From: Cheiracanthium punctorium
Lineage: Eukaryota > Arthropoda > Arachnida > Araneae > Cheiracanthiidae
Direction of reading: 5' to 3'
Assembly (NCBI GenBank): GCA_038373885.1
Contig: JAWZYV010019541.1
Coordinates: 186,001 to 250,000, forward strand
Length of the DNA stretch: 64,000 nt
Part shown: piece by piece, positions 33,626 to 45,040 of the stretch
Layout: each line of letters starts with the position of its first letter
Position numbering within the stretch: position 1 is the first letter of the stretch
Made by a program: the position numbers and the translations under genes
Notes under the pieces: model-generated
The model's input: the letters and a program-made list of their open reading frames with translations, nothing else
Database searches by the model: none
What the model was told of the DNA's origin: nothing

Positions 33626-35036
33626 GATGCCATTATCTTTAGGTGATACAAAAAACATTATACAGGGTACTCCTGGTAATATCGAAGTTGGTAGAGTAGC
33701 GTTTAAAGCTCCACAATTTTGGAAAAACAACCCCTAACTATGGTTCCTTCAACTGGAATCCCAATTTGCTACAGCCGGTATAAGTACAGAGTTAACAAAG
33801 TTTCATAGTGTAGTTGCAGCGTTGGACTGTGAAATTTTAGTTACGGTTAGTGACATAATCCGATCCTCTCCAACGGATACACCTTATGAGTGCTTAAAAA
33901 AAGTCATAATTTCACATTATGCTGATTCGGAACAAACCCGTTTAACGCTTTAAATCCCGTAATGGCTCTAGGCACCTGGCATAAACTGGATTCCGTATTC
34001 CGGAGACAGAGAAAAAATGCCACCACCCCCTTTTGACACATGATAAGTGGTTTATCTTTTCAGGGTTGGGGAAAGGGTAGCTTCTATTCATATGACCAAA
34101 AACAATCCGTCAGTGTCAGCGATAATCCCCCTCCCTCTCTGTTCTCTTCTCAATTACTGGAGGGATAGTCCTAACAGTGAACTATTCTTCGCATTTCATG
34201 TGTACATGGAAAAGGCGAGAACAGTTTGGTTACTGATCTTCCTTAAAAGAAGCTGAAATTTCTCAAGGGGGCTGTAAAATTTCGGTAACCTGGGAATGAA
34301 AGGGTTAGAGGTATTGCTGCAGGACTTAATACTCGGTGATAAGAAACCATCCCAATTGCTCATGCAAATGAAGGCATTGGCTCAAAAACAAGTGGACAAT
34401 GATGTATTAAAAACCCTCTTTTTAACACGTTTACCAGTTTCGATGCAACAGATCTTGTCTGTTTGCAAAGAAGATTTAGATGGGTTGGCTTTAATAGCGG
34501 ATAAGATATCTGAGGTCACAGAAACTCCAATGGCGGTGAATTCGGTTACAACCCTTTCCCTTTCTTTAGATGTAATACAGAATCTAGAGAAAAAAATCGA
34601 CGCGATAGCTAAACGATTGGACACCTTGGCTCGTCCACTCTCTTTTGGAGGACGTAATAAGCAGTCCCGATCTCTATCCCCTTCCCACAAAAAATTCAAC
34701 CCTCGCTTCTGCTGGTACCACGCACGCTTTGCAGAAAAAGCTACTAAATGCGTCCCTCCTTGTACTTTCCCAGAAAAACTTGCAGGCTCATCCGAACTGG
34801 CGGCCACTGATGCTTGTCAGCGTGTTAGTCGCTTATACATTCGTGACCGTAAAACTGGAATCAGTTTTTTGATAGAAAGTGGAGCAGCATGCTCAGTTCT
34901 GCCTGTAAATCAAATATTAACTCGTAAGAAAGTACCCAGTTCGAAATTTTTTCTTTACGCAGCAAATGGCACTGAAATAAAAACATTCGGAAATAGAAAT
35001 CTGGTTTTGGACTTTGGCCTAAAACGATCATATCCT
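33626..35036 (+). pseudogene. GypB gag-protease, disrupted
   Basis: ATG at 33626 opens a capsid frame ('VAFKAPQFWKNNP', then an in-frame stop, then 'LWFLQLESQFATAGI'). At 33946-34304 a MITE interrupts it. The frame resumes in phase at 34305 ('LEVLLQDLILGDKKPSQLL') and continues through CWYH...C...C at about 34710-34765, the CHCC nucleocapsid motif. Protease follows with 'FLIESGAACSVLP', where the catalytic DSG is ESG. 'KFFLYAANGTEI' is the flap region. The frame stops at 35036. Confidence 0.85.
33946..34304. mobile_element. piggyBac-type MITE in GypB gag, 359 bp
   Basis: Left target TTAA (33942-33945) and right TTAG (34305-34308). The ends CGCTTTAAATCCC and, inverted, CCCTTTCATTCCC are imperfect inverted partners. 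Removing the insert and one target restores the gag phase (CGT TTA GAG), which supports a real insertion. Confidence 0.75.
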
Positions 35037-35040
35037 TAAA

Positions 35041-36467
35041 ATTTTGTTATTGCGGAAGTTTCTAAGCCGATATTAGGTGTTGACTTTTTGGAACGATTTT
35101 CATTGTTAATTGATGTTAAGAATCGCCGTTTGATTGACCAGGTAACGTCCTGCAAAGTTAATGCAAATTCATCTTTTGGACCCTCTACTGGCCTCACAAC
35201 GGTTTGCGGCGATACGCCATATCATAAATTACTTTCTGAATTTCCAAATATAACTAGACCCGCTAATAACCTACCTGCAGTTAACCATTCTACAACACAT
35301 TGTATCTTAACTAAAGGTCCACCGGTAACATCTAAAGCCAGACGTTTATCCCCTGACAAACTAAAAGCAGTTAAACAGGAATTCGAAGCCTTATTAGCAC
35401 AAGGCATTGTCAGTCGATCGAATAGCCCATGGGCTAGCCCGATACATTTAGTCAAGAAAAAAGACGGCTCATGGCGCATATGTGGCGATTTTAGGAGGTT
35501 GAATGCTGTCACTTTACCCGACCGCTATCCATTACCTCATATCCATGATTTTGCAATGGAATTGCATGGTAAACTGATATTTTCTAAATTGGATCTAGTT
35601 AAAGGCTATAATCAGATCCCGGTTAACAAGGAAGACATTCCTAAAACCGCAGTAATTACACCAGTAGTCCTATTTCACTACAATAGAATGCCGTATGAAC
35701 TCAGAAATGCTGGTCAAACATTCCAAAGGTTTATGGATGAAGTTTTCAGGGACTTGGATTGCTACGTTTACCTCGACGACATTTTAGTCGCTTCAAAAGA
35801 TGAGGAAACTCTCATTCAGCACCTGCGCAAAATTTTTACACGCCTAGATCAATATCGCATTGTTCTAAATGTCGCAAAATGCATTTTTGGTAAAGCACAA
35901 ATGCCCTTTCTAGGATATTTAGTTACTGAGGCAGGAATCTCCCCCTTGCCCGAAAAAATTGACGCTATATCCAATTTTCCTTTACCCCAGACGGTACATG
36001 AACTACGGCGCTTTTTATCCCTTCTAAACTTCTACCATCGTTTTTTCCCAAAAGCTGCACATACGCAAGCTCCCCTACATGAGTTGATCAAAAGTCGTAA
36101 AAAACGCGATAAAACGCATGTTCAGTGGTCTCCCGAAACGCAGGATGCTTTTGAGGCGTGTAAAACTATGCTAGCAAATGCTACAATGCTCGCTCATCCT
36201 AGACCGGACTCTGAATTGTCACTTATGACCGATTGCTCGGACTTCGCATTAGGATCAGTTTTGAACCAGGCGTCCGAGAAAGGACCGGAGCCATTGGCAT
36301 TTTTCTCACGCAAATTGACGCAGACTGAGAAACGCTACAGTGTATACGATCGAGAGTTACTGGCAATTTACTCATCCATTCGTCATTTCAGACATATTTT
36401 GGAAGGTAGACAATTTGCCATTTACTGTGATCATAAACCGCTCATTTATGCATTTACACAAAGCTGA
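35041..36467 (+). pseudogene. GypB reverse transcriptase and RNase H
   Basis: The frame 35088-36467 covers RT ('[20 protein letters not shown]', '[14 protein letters not shown]', '[15 protein letters not shown]' and YLDD in '[11 protein letters not shown]') and most of RNase H ('[11 protein letters not shown]', '[14 protein letters not shown]', 'YCDHKPL'). It ends in a frameshift at about 36465, where RNase H runs into the next frame. Sequence before 35088 ('[12 protein letters not shown]') is the protease tail. Closely related to GypA Pol. Confidence 0.9.
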
Positions 36468-37826
36468 TAAATGTTCTCCCCGACAACTCCGACAGTTAAA
36501 GTTCATCTCTCAGTTTTCCACAGACATTCGTTTTGTCTCTGGTCAGCACAATGCAGTTGCTGATGCTTGTTCTAGAATCGCGGAAATTAACTTGCCTAGC
36601 AACTTAGATTACGCAGCAATTTCTCGCGAACAACAGGAGGATAGGGAACTTAAAAAATTAATGAGTGGTGGCTCCGGATTGGATTTCAAGCATTTCACAA
36701 TTTCAGATTCTGGTGCTAAACTTTACTGTGATGTCTCTACTGGGGTCATACGCCCATACATCCCTCAAGCCTTCAGAAAGATTGTGTTTGAAAAAATTCA
36801 TTCCCTCTCTCATCCTAGTGGCCGTATTACGGCGAAGCTTGCGAAGGACAGATTCATATGGCCTTCTATTGACAAGGACTGTAAAAAATTTGCAAAATTT
36901 TGCGTCCCTTGCCAAAAAAGCAAGATCTCTAGACACACAAAGTCTGTCATCGGAAATTTTCCCATTGTTTCAGGCCGCTTCAACCATGTTCACTTAGATA
37001 TTATAGGTCCTTTGCCCCCTTCCAACGGTAATATTTACTGTCTCACGTGCATCTTCAGATTTTCACGATGGCCAGAGGTATTTCCTATGGCTGATTAGAA
37101 AGCTGAGACTTGTGCTGAAACCTTCTTGTTCGGATGGATTTCACGATTCGGTGTTCCCGATACCATCACTACTGATAGAGGCTCCCAGTTCGAGTGCAAC
37201 CTTTTCAATGCATTTACTCGTTTTTTAGGGTCGGAACGAATCTGAACAACCAGTTATCATCCGATTTCAAATGGAATGATTGAACGTCATCACAGACAAC
37301 TCAGACTCTTGTTGCTAGGTATTCGGACAAGCCTGAAGGAAGACATCGGAAAATCTCCAGCTGAAATGCTTTACGGAGAAACTTTGCGACTTCCTGGAGA
37401 GTTTTTTCGTTCCACCAAACAAGTTCCTGGAACCGCGAATTTCATCTTGCAGCTTCAAGAAGGCATGCAACGATTAAGACCTGTTCCTGCTAAGCACCAT
37501 GGTAAACATGATATCTTCATTCACAAAGATCTACCAACATCTACTCACGTGTTCGTACGACGAGACTCTGTCCGTAAGCCATTGCAACAGCCATACGACG
37601 GCCCTTATGAAGTACTTTCTCGTAATAATAAATTTTATACTTTAAGCATCAAAGGACAATCCCGCACAGTTTCTATTGACCGCCTAAAACCGGCGTACCT
37701 CTTGAATGAACAATTACAGACTGTTCCAGTATCGTCCTCCGTCGGTGGAAAAGACTCTTATGTTACCAGATACGGACGTTCCGTCCATTTCAGAATGCCA
37801 CCTCCTTCGGTCTCGCGGGGGAGTAC
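36468..37826 (+). pseudogene. GypB RNase H tail and integrase, with internal deletion
   Basis: The RNase H end 'ADACSRIAEI' is followed by the integrase zinc domain ('HSLSHPSGRIT', 'CVPCQKSK') and core ('HLDIIGPLPP', '..TDRGSQFE..', 'MIERHHRQL'). Stops occur at 37098 and 37243. Compared with GypA, about 21 residues are missing between 'HHRQL' and 'LLLGIRTS' without a frame change. The GPY/F-type end 'QPYDGPYEVL' remains, and the frame runs on into the LTR. Confidence 0.87.
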
Positions 37827-38202
37827 TGTGGCGTTGATTTCGTCGGTTTGCGAACCAACAGTTTGCGAGTCAGTTTGCGAACACACCGAGCGGAAAGTCC
37901 CGCGAATTCACGAAGATGCAAATTGACCTTCACCAGTCTCTCCGGAGTAGATGGTTGGCAAGTATATAAACATCCAGCTGTGAGTGAAGCTGCTGAAGAA
38001 AATGGCAGCATTATGTTCTATAGCTCGCGACTGATAATTTTGCTATGTTATGCTATATTATTTGTTATCCTTAAAGTTTATTCATTTTATTTTTTATCAA
38101 TAAAATATGTTAGTTGTTGAGATGCTGTCTTACGACTTATTTTAAAGTAAGCACTTTTAGAGCGCAACGTAAGGAGGTGTATAATCTTCACCCCCCTCTA
38201 CA
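37827..38202 (+). repeat. GypB 3' LTR, 376 bp
   Basis: Starts TGTGGCGTTG after the purine tract GCGGGGGAGTAC (37815-37826) and ends CTCTACA before AATC. It is 8 bp longer than the 5' copy because of two small insertions. Confidence 0.94.
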
Positions 38203-38206
38203 AATC

Positions 38207-39317
38207 CACAAACTCCTAGGAAGCGTTTAAGTTGTCTTTTTGTTTTAGGAATTTGAAAGCCAGTAATTTTGATAATATTGGAGGAAATTGGTGAAATTTT
38301 ATGATTTGATAGATGAAAGCCCAAAAAATCTATTTCGGTAAGATGGAATTGACATTTATTTGGGGATAAAGTGATGTTATTTTTAATTAGAGTATTATGT
38401 AAGGCTTCAAGTTTTTGAAGAGTTTCCTCGAAAGAATTTGAACCAATAACAATATCATCTTGATACGCCATAACTCCAGAAACCTCAAACTCTTGTAAGA
38501 TATTGTCTATTAAAGCTTGAAATGTGCTGGCAGCAGTTTTTAAACCGAAAACAAGGCGGTTGCTGCAAAAAGTACCCCAAGGTGTAGTAAAAGCAATAAT
38601 ATCTCTGTATTCATGAGGTAAGTCAATTTGCCAATATGCACTACATAAATCCAAAACAGTAAAATATTTATAGTTTTATAAATTAAAAATGATTGTAGAA
38701 ATTTTTGGTAATGGGTAAGCCGATGGTTTTAAGATAGCATTTAATAGTCTTAATTCGAGTGCCAGTCTGAATTTCGGTTTAAAATTAGGATCTAGAGCTT
38801 TCTTTTTTACTAAAAGCATGCGAGATGCCCACTCGGTGGGAGTTCTTTCAATGATACTGGCTTCCTGCAGCTCATTTAGTTGTCTCAGAGCCTCATCTTG
38901 TAAGGATTGAGGGATGGGAAATGGTAAAGTCCTAATTGGGAATTTATTTATGAATGATAACTGCGGTTTAATTTTGTCTGTGTGTCCCAAGGTTTTCAAG
39001 GATTTTGAAAAAGCAGAAAAATGGTTCATTAATATTTCTTTTATTTGGTTTTGTTCATTGTGAGTGAAATGTTTCGACTCAAAGTCATTTTCTGTAAGCT
39101 CATTCTTTCTTTGTTGAATTATTTCATCAGAGGCAGTAATAAGATTGACATGGCCATCAAGCATATTTGTGTGAATATTTAATTGAGCTTCTTCAATAGG
39201 ACTTATAGTTCCAATACTCATTGCTTTGTTTAAGTGTATGGTTTCATCAGAATTATTTTTCACATAGATATAAAAATGGGGATTTTTAATATCAGAATGA
39301 TTGTGTATTAGGTTCAA
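38207..39317 (-). pseudogene. GypC reverse transcriptase, N-terminal and palm
   Basis: The frame 38676-39317 carries the pre-RT and fingers ('EWASRMLLVKKKALDPN', 'RLALELRLLNAI'). After a shift, bases up to 38654 carry 'MDLCSAYWQIDLP', 'LVFGLKTAASTFQALID' and the catalytic box 'YQDDIVIGS' (YxDD with Gln). The C-terminal 'RQLKRFLGVCGF' is cut by GypB at 38206 and continues at 33018. Confidence 0.88.
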
Positions 39318-39537
39318 ACAAAAATTCAGTATACGGACAGTTATGCAGATTAAGTTTTACATATTGAAAGTCATCGGGATGTAAAATGATTTTTTTTTAT
39401 CAAGTTTAATTGTAATAGGCATGTCATTACTTTACTCTTGTGTAATAGTAGGTGATTCAGAATTGGTCATGTTATTTACAGTGGTTGTATGAATTTCCCT
39501 GTTCAGATTCTGATTTTTCATTAAGAGAACAAGCACG

Positions 39538-39930
39538 TCACCAATCAAATCCAAGAATAACTTTAAATTGAGATGAAATGGTCACATTGGTGATGAAAAA
39601 GTGATGTCTAAAATGTTTATTATTTATTTTGAATGAAATTTCCACACAACTAGAAAAGGCAACCTCGGAGTTAATTGTACTAATTTTAACAGAACGTGAA
39701 AGAAATTTATAATTAATTGCATGTTTTAAATCATTAAAAACATTCTGTGATAAAATACATAAGGATGAGCCACTATCTATGAGCATAGGAATATTACTAT
39801 CATGTAGTTGAATTGGAATAATTGGAAGTTTAAATGAATTATCAGAGACACTTGCAATAATTTGGCATTCATCCATCACAAAATTGTCAGTTTGAGATTC
39901 AGAATTCATACAAATTTTTATATTTTTCAA
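39538..39930 (-). pseudogene. GypC retropepsin
   Basis: The 130-codon frame has 'IPMLIDSGSSLCILS' with an intact D-S-G catalytic triad and 'VILGFDW' as the conserved C-terminal strand. Separated from gag and RT by frameshifts and ~200 bp of degenerate sequence (39318-39537). Confidence 0.88.
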
Positions 39931-40099
39931 GGTTTGAGTATGTGTTTGTCTTTGTGAAGAAAAAGTCTCTGGATGAGAAAGTCATAAGAGGAACTCGAGC
40001 ATCAGGGGCTAGAGTTCTCATAGGTGGAAGTTTTGACGTAGCTGGTTGGGGTAAAGTCACTTGAGAATCTCGAGTACCAGCACCAGGAGTTCTCATTAG

Positions 40100-41050
40100 A
40101 AGTTTGAATGATTATTATTGCTTAAAAAGGAAGTAGCATTCGTATTAGGAAATTGTGATACCACATTTTGTTGAGAGGCATTACGAGTAGGCAAATTTTG
40201 GAACATAGGATTAGGCTGAGTTTGGGCTGAATTGGAATGAAAGAGTTTCATTTTGAAACATTGGTGGACATTATGCCCTTTTTGTAGCAGAACTGACAAG
40301 TTACAGAATATTTCTTAAAATTATTTGCCTTTGTTTGTCGAGGAAAATAGTTGTTGGAATTTTTGAAAGCTCTATTATTAAGTTTAGATTTATATTGATT
40401 GCTTCTGTAGTTGTTATGAAATTGTCTGTTATATGGATGACTACGTTGAAATTTAGAGTTATTGTGTTTATCAGAAACATTATCCCTTTTATCATCAAGT
40501 TTAGTGATTTGCTCTTTTAGTGAGTTTACTTCTTCGGTTAATGATCTTATTTGGGAGGACTGAGCTCGAGGTGGAGAATTAGCAGAATTAATTTGCTGCA
40601 ATTCATGAGCTCGGGAAACAGCCTTATCATACTTATTTACTTTTTCGATTTGTAAAATTTTTCTGATATCACGAGGAATTGCATTAAGAAAATGATTAAA
40701 TTTTATCGTATCCAACGCTTCTTTATCAGATATGTTTCTGTAAACCTTCTTAGTAATTAGATATAAGCGATGGGATAGGTTCAGCATGGATTCATTAGGA
40801 AGTAAATTTAGACTATGTAACTGGCTTATGTTAGCCTGAATATTATTAGTTCCTAAAAAAATTTTGAAGGAGATTCTGCATAATATTGCAGAGCAGCACC
40901 TGAAATCTTAGTACTTAGAAATTTTGTTTGTGCATCATCCCAATTATTTAAATTATGTATGTCCTTTACTTGTTTAAAGGAAAAACTCCAATAATTGAGG
41001 TTCTCCTTGAAAAGGCAGAATATTAAGAATCCCTGTATTAGAAATATTTG
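40100..41050 (-). pseudogene. GypC gag
   Basis: From about 41040 the frames read 'LPFQGEPQLLEFF', then 'NNWDDAQTKFLSTKISGAALQYY', as in Ty3/Gypsy capsids, with a shift and a stop. Bases 40248-40787 continue the capsid and a Gln/Asn-rich basic region to a CCHC-type knuckle ('CQFCYKKG') that shifts frame before its last ligand. Unlike GypA and GypB this is a classical knuckle. Bases 39899-40096 may be the gag-protease linker. Confidence 0.8.
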
Positions 41051-41630
41051 TCTATTTTATTTTTACCTTTTGAACTCGTTTAAAATTATGCACAGATAAA
41101 AATATGATAAAAAATATAAAATTGCTACTTATCAATTCTAAGTGCACAAATAAACATTTCTAAATCTGCTTAATTTATTTAACTGATTCAGCAGTATACT
41201 CAAATTGTCAACTATTTAGATATATTCAAAAAAATATAAGATAAATAACGTTCATTATTTCGAAGAAAATTACTTTTTATGAAATATACACGTATATATT
41301 TATAGCAAAAAATCAATCATAATAATATCAATCACTGTAATCAAAATTCAAACAATGCATAAAAGTATAATACTAGATATATTTATATGAACACTCACTC
41401 GTAAAAGAAAGAGGTATTAACACATAATATAATAAAAAATTTAAACAAAAAAGGTTGGGATCCCAAAAATAAAAAAACATGAAGTAAAAGGAAGAGCTCA
41501 TTCATCAACACATCTTTTTTTCTTTGCTTTGTCACAACACCGCAACAAAAAAACACACTGTAGCACGAAAATCACGACGATTTTAATACACTATCTGATG
41601 TAGGAACGTGCCTGGTTCACCGGCACCAAT
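41051..41630 (-). other. GypC leader and primer-binding site
   Basis: The minus-strand sequence ATTGGTGCCGGTGAACCAGG (41611-41630) abuts the LTR and has PBS form, different from GypA and GypB. The rest of the leader is AT-rich without a frame. Confidence 0.75.
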
Positions 41631-43091
41631 TATACTGGAGAAGTACTGGAAGGTGATCGTAAATACACAGGGTTGGTTGGCATAAATTTGTTGACACATG
41701 TGTTATAAAGAATCTTGAAGAGTGCCAACATTGCGTTGTATAGAATCAAAACAAGGCATCGAGCTCCGTAGAGAGAATTAAGAATTACCTGCGAATGCAG
41801 CGCAGTTAAAAAGATTTTTATCAAGTCGACATCGTAATTATTTCACTTCGAATACGAGCGAACTAAATCCGATTTCATAAGAACGCCGGAAAATCAGATT
41901 AGGTAACAAATGTACGAACGTAGGTTCACAAGAGAAATATGCACCCTAATAACTCATGGCCTCCATAATCACGTTGTGGAAAAACACACATCTTCCTAGC
42001 GCTTCTCGATTTCATAGTTTTCTGTGCTTCCGTATGGTAAAATTAGAAACACTAAAAAAAAAAAGCGTTATGAAGATCATACTCTTGAGGGAACATAGAA
42101 AACACGATGAAGATGCCGCATGTATTTTATTAGATTCCATTCGATGTCACAAAGCTGTCACATACTATTACTGACTGACTGATAGAATGTGTTTACAGGA
42201 GCACCTGCATAAAATGCTTATCTCCAGTGTGAGGTAATATGTGTTGTATTGGATATCTGTATTGATTCGCCCAAGATGGCCGGGCGAGAAAATCAGCCAT
42301 GTCCGCGTCTAAGCTGTAACAGTGTGTGAGACCGCAGGAGGGAACAAAAGATTAGGAAGAGACGTGAGTTGGCTTCAGAGGCGGGAGCCGAGTCAGCGCC
42401 TAAGCGCTGGCAGTGTGTAGTACATCACATACTATTACTAAAAATATTACACTTTTACAAGAATTCCGGTTTAACTATGCTGTTGTAGATATATTTTACA
42501 CGAGCACATTCACAACATTGGAGCTTGGGGAAGCATCTTATAAAAATTGCTGCGTTGCTGCTAAAGCGACCTGGCATGTCGGTGGGCGAAGCCTCCTCAC
42601 GTGAAGTGAGTGGCTTGCCCCACCGAAAACAACCTCCTAACTGATAAAAAGGTGACCGTTAAACATATTCCTATAGAAAAGGAGAGAGCCTCGATCTTTC
42701 TCGAATAATCGAAGCATTAGCAGGTGTTTTACGAGACGCCGCACAGCAGGGAAAAAAACCGCAAGAGAAATACATCTGCTTCAGCCGAGCAGAGATATAT
42801 GCATGCGAGCGAAGGGGAGTTATTATTATTATTCTTTTAGTATGCGAAAAACTGGCGTCAACTGTTATTTTATTTCAAAGCAGCTGATAAGAGCGAAATG
42901 ATTTAGAAGTACGTTATTGCGCTGTAAATGAAAAGGCTAAGAGGAAAATTGAAAGCTTTAAAAAACAGTTATTGTTATAAACTTTTAAATTAAATTTAGA
43001 ATAGATTATTAGTTTAAATTTAGACAATAGTAATTAGGATTTGTATTAATAATTTTTCATTAAAAAATATGCACGTTGTGTCAACGTGACA
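41631..43091 (-). repeat. GypC 5' LTR, complete copy with one retroposon insertion
   Basis: Starts on the plus strand at TATACTGG (TGTACTGG in the other LTR) and ends GTGACA. Excluding 42173-42424 and one target copy it is about 1.2 kb. It serves as the empty-site reference for the P-like element and GypA. Confidence 0.92.
42173..42424 (-). mobile_element. 252-bp retroposon in GypC 5' LTR
   Basis: A perfect 15-bp duplication TCACATACTATTACT lies at 42158-42172 and 42425-42439, the size expected from LINE-mediated insertion. A GACTGACTGA tract at one end may be a simple-repeat tail, which suggests minus orientation. It is internally repetitive ('gcg(t/c)ctaagc...cagtgtgt' twice). No A/B box found; family unknown. 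Confidence 0.8.
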
Positions 43092-43797
43092 GCATCCACC
43101 TGAGTCCAATCTGTGCGGAGGCGCAGAGTGCTCTCACCTTGGGAGTAGGGTAGTTTAATAAGGATCGGGAAATGGTCGGACTCGAAATGATCAGTGTGAA
43201 CATGAATTTGCTGGTTGAGATAAAGGTCCGGACTGGCGAAAGACAGGTCAATGAGCGAGGTCCTACCGGAGGCAGATACGTGAGTGCTGTGTATGGCATT
43301 CAGGAGACACACGTTATTATTGACATACCAATTGGCTATTTCCTCAGACCCCGGGGAGTTACTAACATTCCCCCCAAGTTCTGTGTTTTTGATTGAAGTC
43401 GCCCAGGATGAGGAAGGGACGCTGCACCTGACGGAGGAGAGCTTGGAGCCAAAGCTCTGCCTTCTGGGCTGTATATATTAACCAGGGAAAGCCATATACT
43501 GTCTAGGCGCACCCTGATAATCATGGACTCAACACTCGGAGAGTCGAGAGACTTCTTCGCCACAAGAGAGGAGGGGAAAAGCGTACTTACCGCAATTAGC
43601 AGGCCATTACCTCTTCCCTGACGGTCCTGTCTATAAATCGTCCTCCCCGGAAGAGCAAACGAGGTGGTTTCTTCTAAAAAGGTTTCCCGGAAGACGAAAA
43701 TCTGAGACTCCACAAAAGGCGTCCATTTGAACCAGTGTTGTTTCGAACGTAAACCCCTGGCATTCCATTGGATTACTGTAACTTTTTTAGAGGCCAT
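43092..43797 (-). pseudogene. LINE endonuclease (EEP type)
   Basis: The start frame 43336-43797 carries 'VIQWNARGLRSK' (catalytic Asn) and 'FVFRETFL' (Glu), then 'VNIYSPEG'. The end frame 43046-43312 carries 'SASGRTSLIDLSF' and 'ESDHFPILI' (catalytic Asp-His). A frameshift lies between them. The domain nicks target DNA for LINE integration. It ends exactly at the GypC target GCATC. Confidence 0.87.
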
Positions 43798-44214
43798 TGA
43801 AAGGAAATTTGAAGAAAGGGGTCCGGTGAAAACAATCCCCAGACGAGAGAAACAAGAGAAAGCCAGGGAGAAAAAAAAACTAAAAAAAACTCGACCGGAG
43901 ATAGGTAAGTCCTGCCGTCACCGCCGAAATCCCTTGGCCACTGTCCGAAATTTTCTTTCCACGCCCCAGAGCAGAGGAAGCGGCCCTAGACCCGCTGCTC
44001 AAAGCAATCTTGTTCGAAAAGGAGAAGGGGAGAGGGGATTCGGGTCTACAGGTAGCTCGAAAGGTTTTTCAGTTTCAACTTGTGGCACGATTTTGGCGAC
44101 AAGAGTCACTATATTCTGAACCATGGACTGCATGGATGTTAGGAGCAGGTTTGCTTGTTGCTGCAAACTCTGTAAGAAAGCATCGTGAGACCACTCGAAG
44201 AATTCTGGCAAAGT

Positions 44215-45040
44215 TGATTCAAACTCCTTTTTTGTTATGTATTGTTCTGTCGCGGGTGGGGCTGTTTTAACAGCTGTAGCATAACTACCTTTAATCGGTG
44301 TCTGTCTAAACCGTCTACGGGCTTCTGTGATCGGGATGTGGGCGTTCGCCTTGAAATGAAGGATCTCTATCTCTTTAGCGCGGACTTTACACGAGGAATC
44401 TGTAGCCTCATGATTTCCACCACAATTGTTACATTTAGCGGTTTCTTCAGTGCAAGCGGTACTTGAGTGGCCATGGCCACATTTTCGACATCTCTCCGGG
44501 TATTTACATTTACTTGCTACATGGTCAAACCGCCAGAAGTTTTTACATTGTTTGGTCGGTCTATAAATGGTTTAACTTTTCCCCTCATGTAGAAAAACTT
44601 CACTTCTTGTGGGATAATTGTCACCAATATCGTTTCTGTAGGTACTATGCCCGTACCTGAGGTCCTAGTAAACCGCCTTAACTCCATTATTTTTAAGGAA
44701 TTTTCTCTTTGTAGCTCCGTTCCGATTTCCGCTAGAGGGGTATCAGCATCAATATTGCGGATAACAATGTCGAAGTGATATTTTCTCTCTGCACGTAGGT
44801 TGTAACATCGACATTTAGGATGGACGTAGTTTGCACCAAAGCTCAAGCAGTGCTTAAATCGTTAGTCTCTGTTAATAATTTGTTATTTCGCGTGAAACGC
44901 AAGTTTTGTATGTGACCCTGGGGTCCACAATTCTGTCCAGCTCCTTTTTTAAGACTTTTGGACGGTTTCTGAGTAAGGAGCCCATACCAGCACTGAAAAG
45001 GATGCAGACCTCTTTCACCCCGTGCTGAGAGCATATCTCA
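44215..45040 (-). pseudogene. LINE ORF1 with zinc knuckles
   Basis: One frame (44517-44846) gives the RNA-binding-like region 'FDIVIRNIDADTPLAEIG'. The next gives three tandem knuckles at about 44575-44390: 'CKNFWRFDHVASKC' (second Cys lost), 'CRKCGHGHSSTAC' and 'CNNCGGNHEATDSSC'. A Gln-rich tail follows to about 44000. ORF1 of Jockey/CR1/I-type LINEs binds element RNA. At least two frameshifts. Confidence 0.82.

Larger units (their letters stand above)
33019..38202 (+). mobile_element. GypB: CsRn1-clade Ty3/Gypsy retrotransposon inside GypC RT
   Basis: LTRs of 368 and 376 bp with TG...CA ends. The 4-bp duplication AATC lies at 33015-33018 and 38203-38206. It has the same Gag CHCC motif type and Pol layout as GypA. 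The LTRs differ by 11 substitutions and two small indels (about 3 percent). Gag is broken by a stop and a MITE, and pol by frameshifts and a deletion. Total length 5184 bp. Confidence 0.95.
9360..43091 (-). mobile_element. GypC: Ty3/Gypsy LTR retrotransposon, host of several insertions
   Basis: The whole insertion is flanked by GCATC at 9355-9359 and 43092-43096. Both LTRs have TG...CA ends when read on the minus strand. The gag, protease, RT, RNase H and integrase pieces run from 41050 down to 31010 in that order. Removing GypA, GypB, the P-like element and the 252-bp retroposon leaves roughly 9 kb, with LTRs of about 1.2 kb. The first ~355 aligned LTR bases differ at 12-13 sites plus two small indels. 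No intact frame survives. Confidence 0.88.

Noticed and set aside
41956..42604. Short frames within the GypC LTR
   Set aside because: The same sequence in the other LTR has different frames; LTRs are noncoding.
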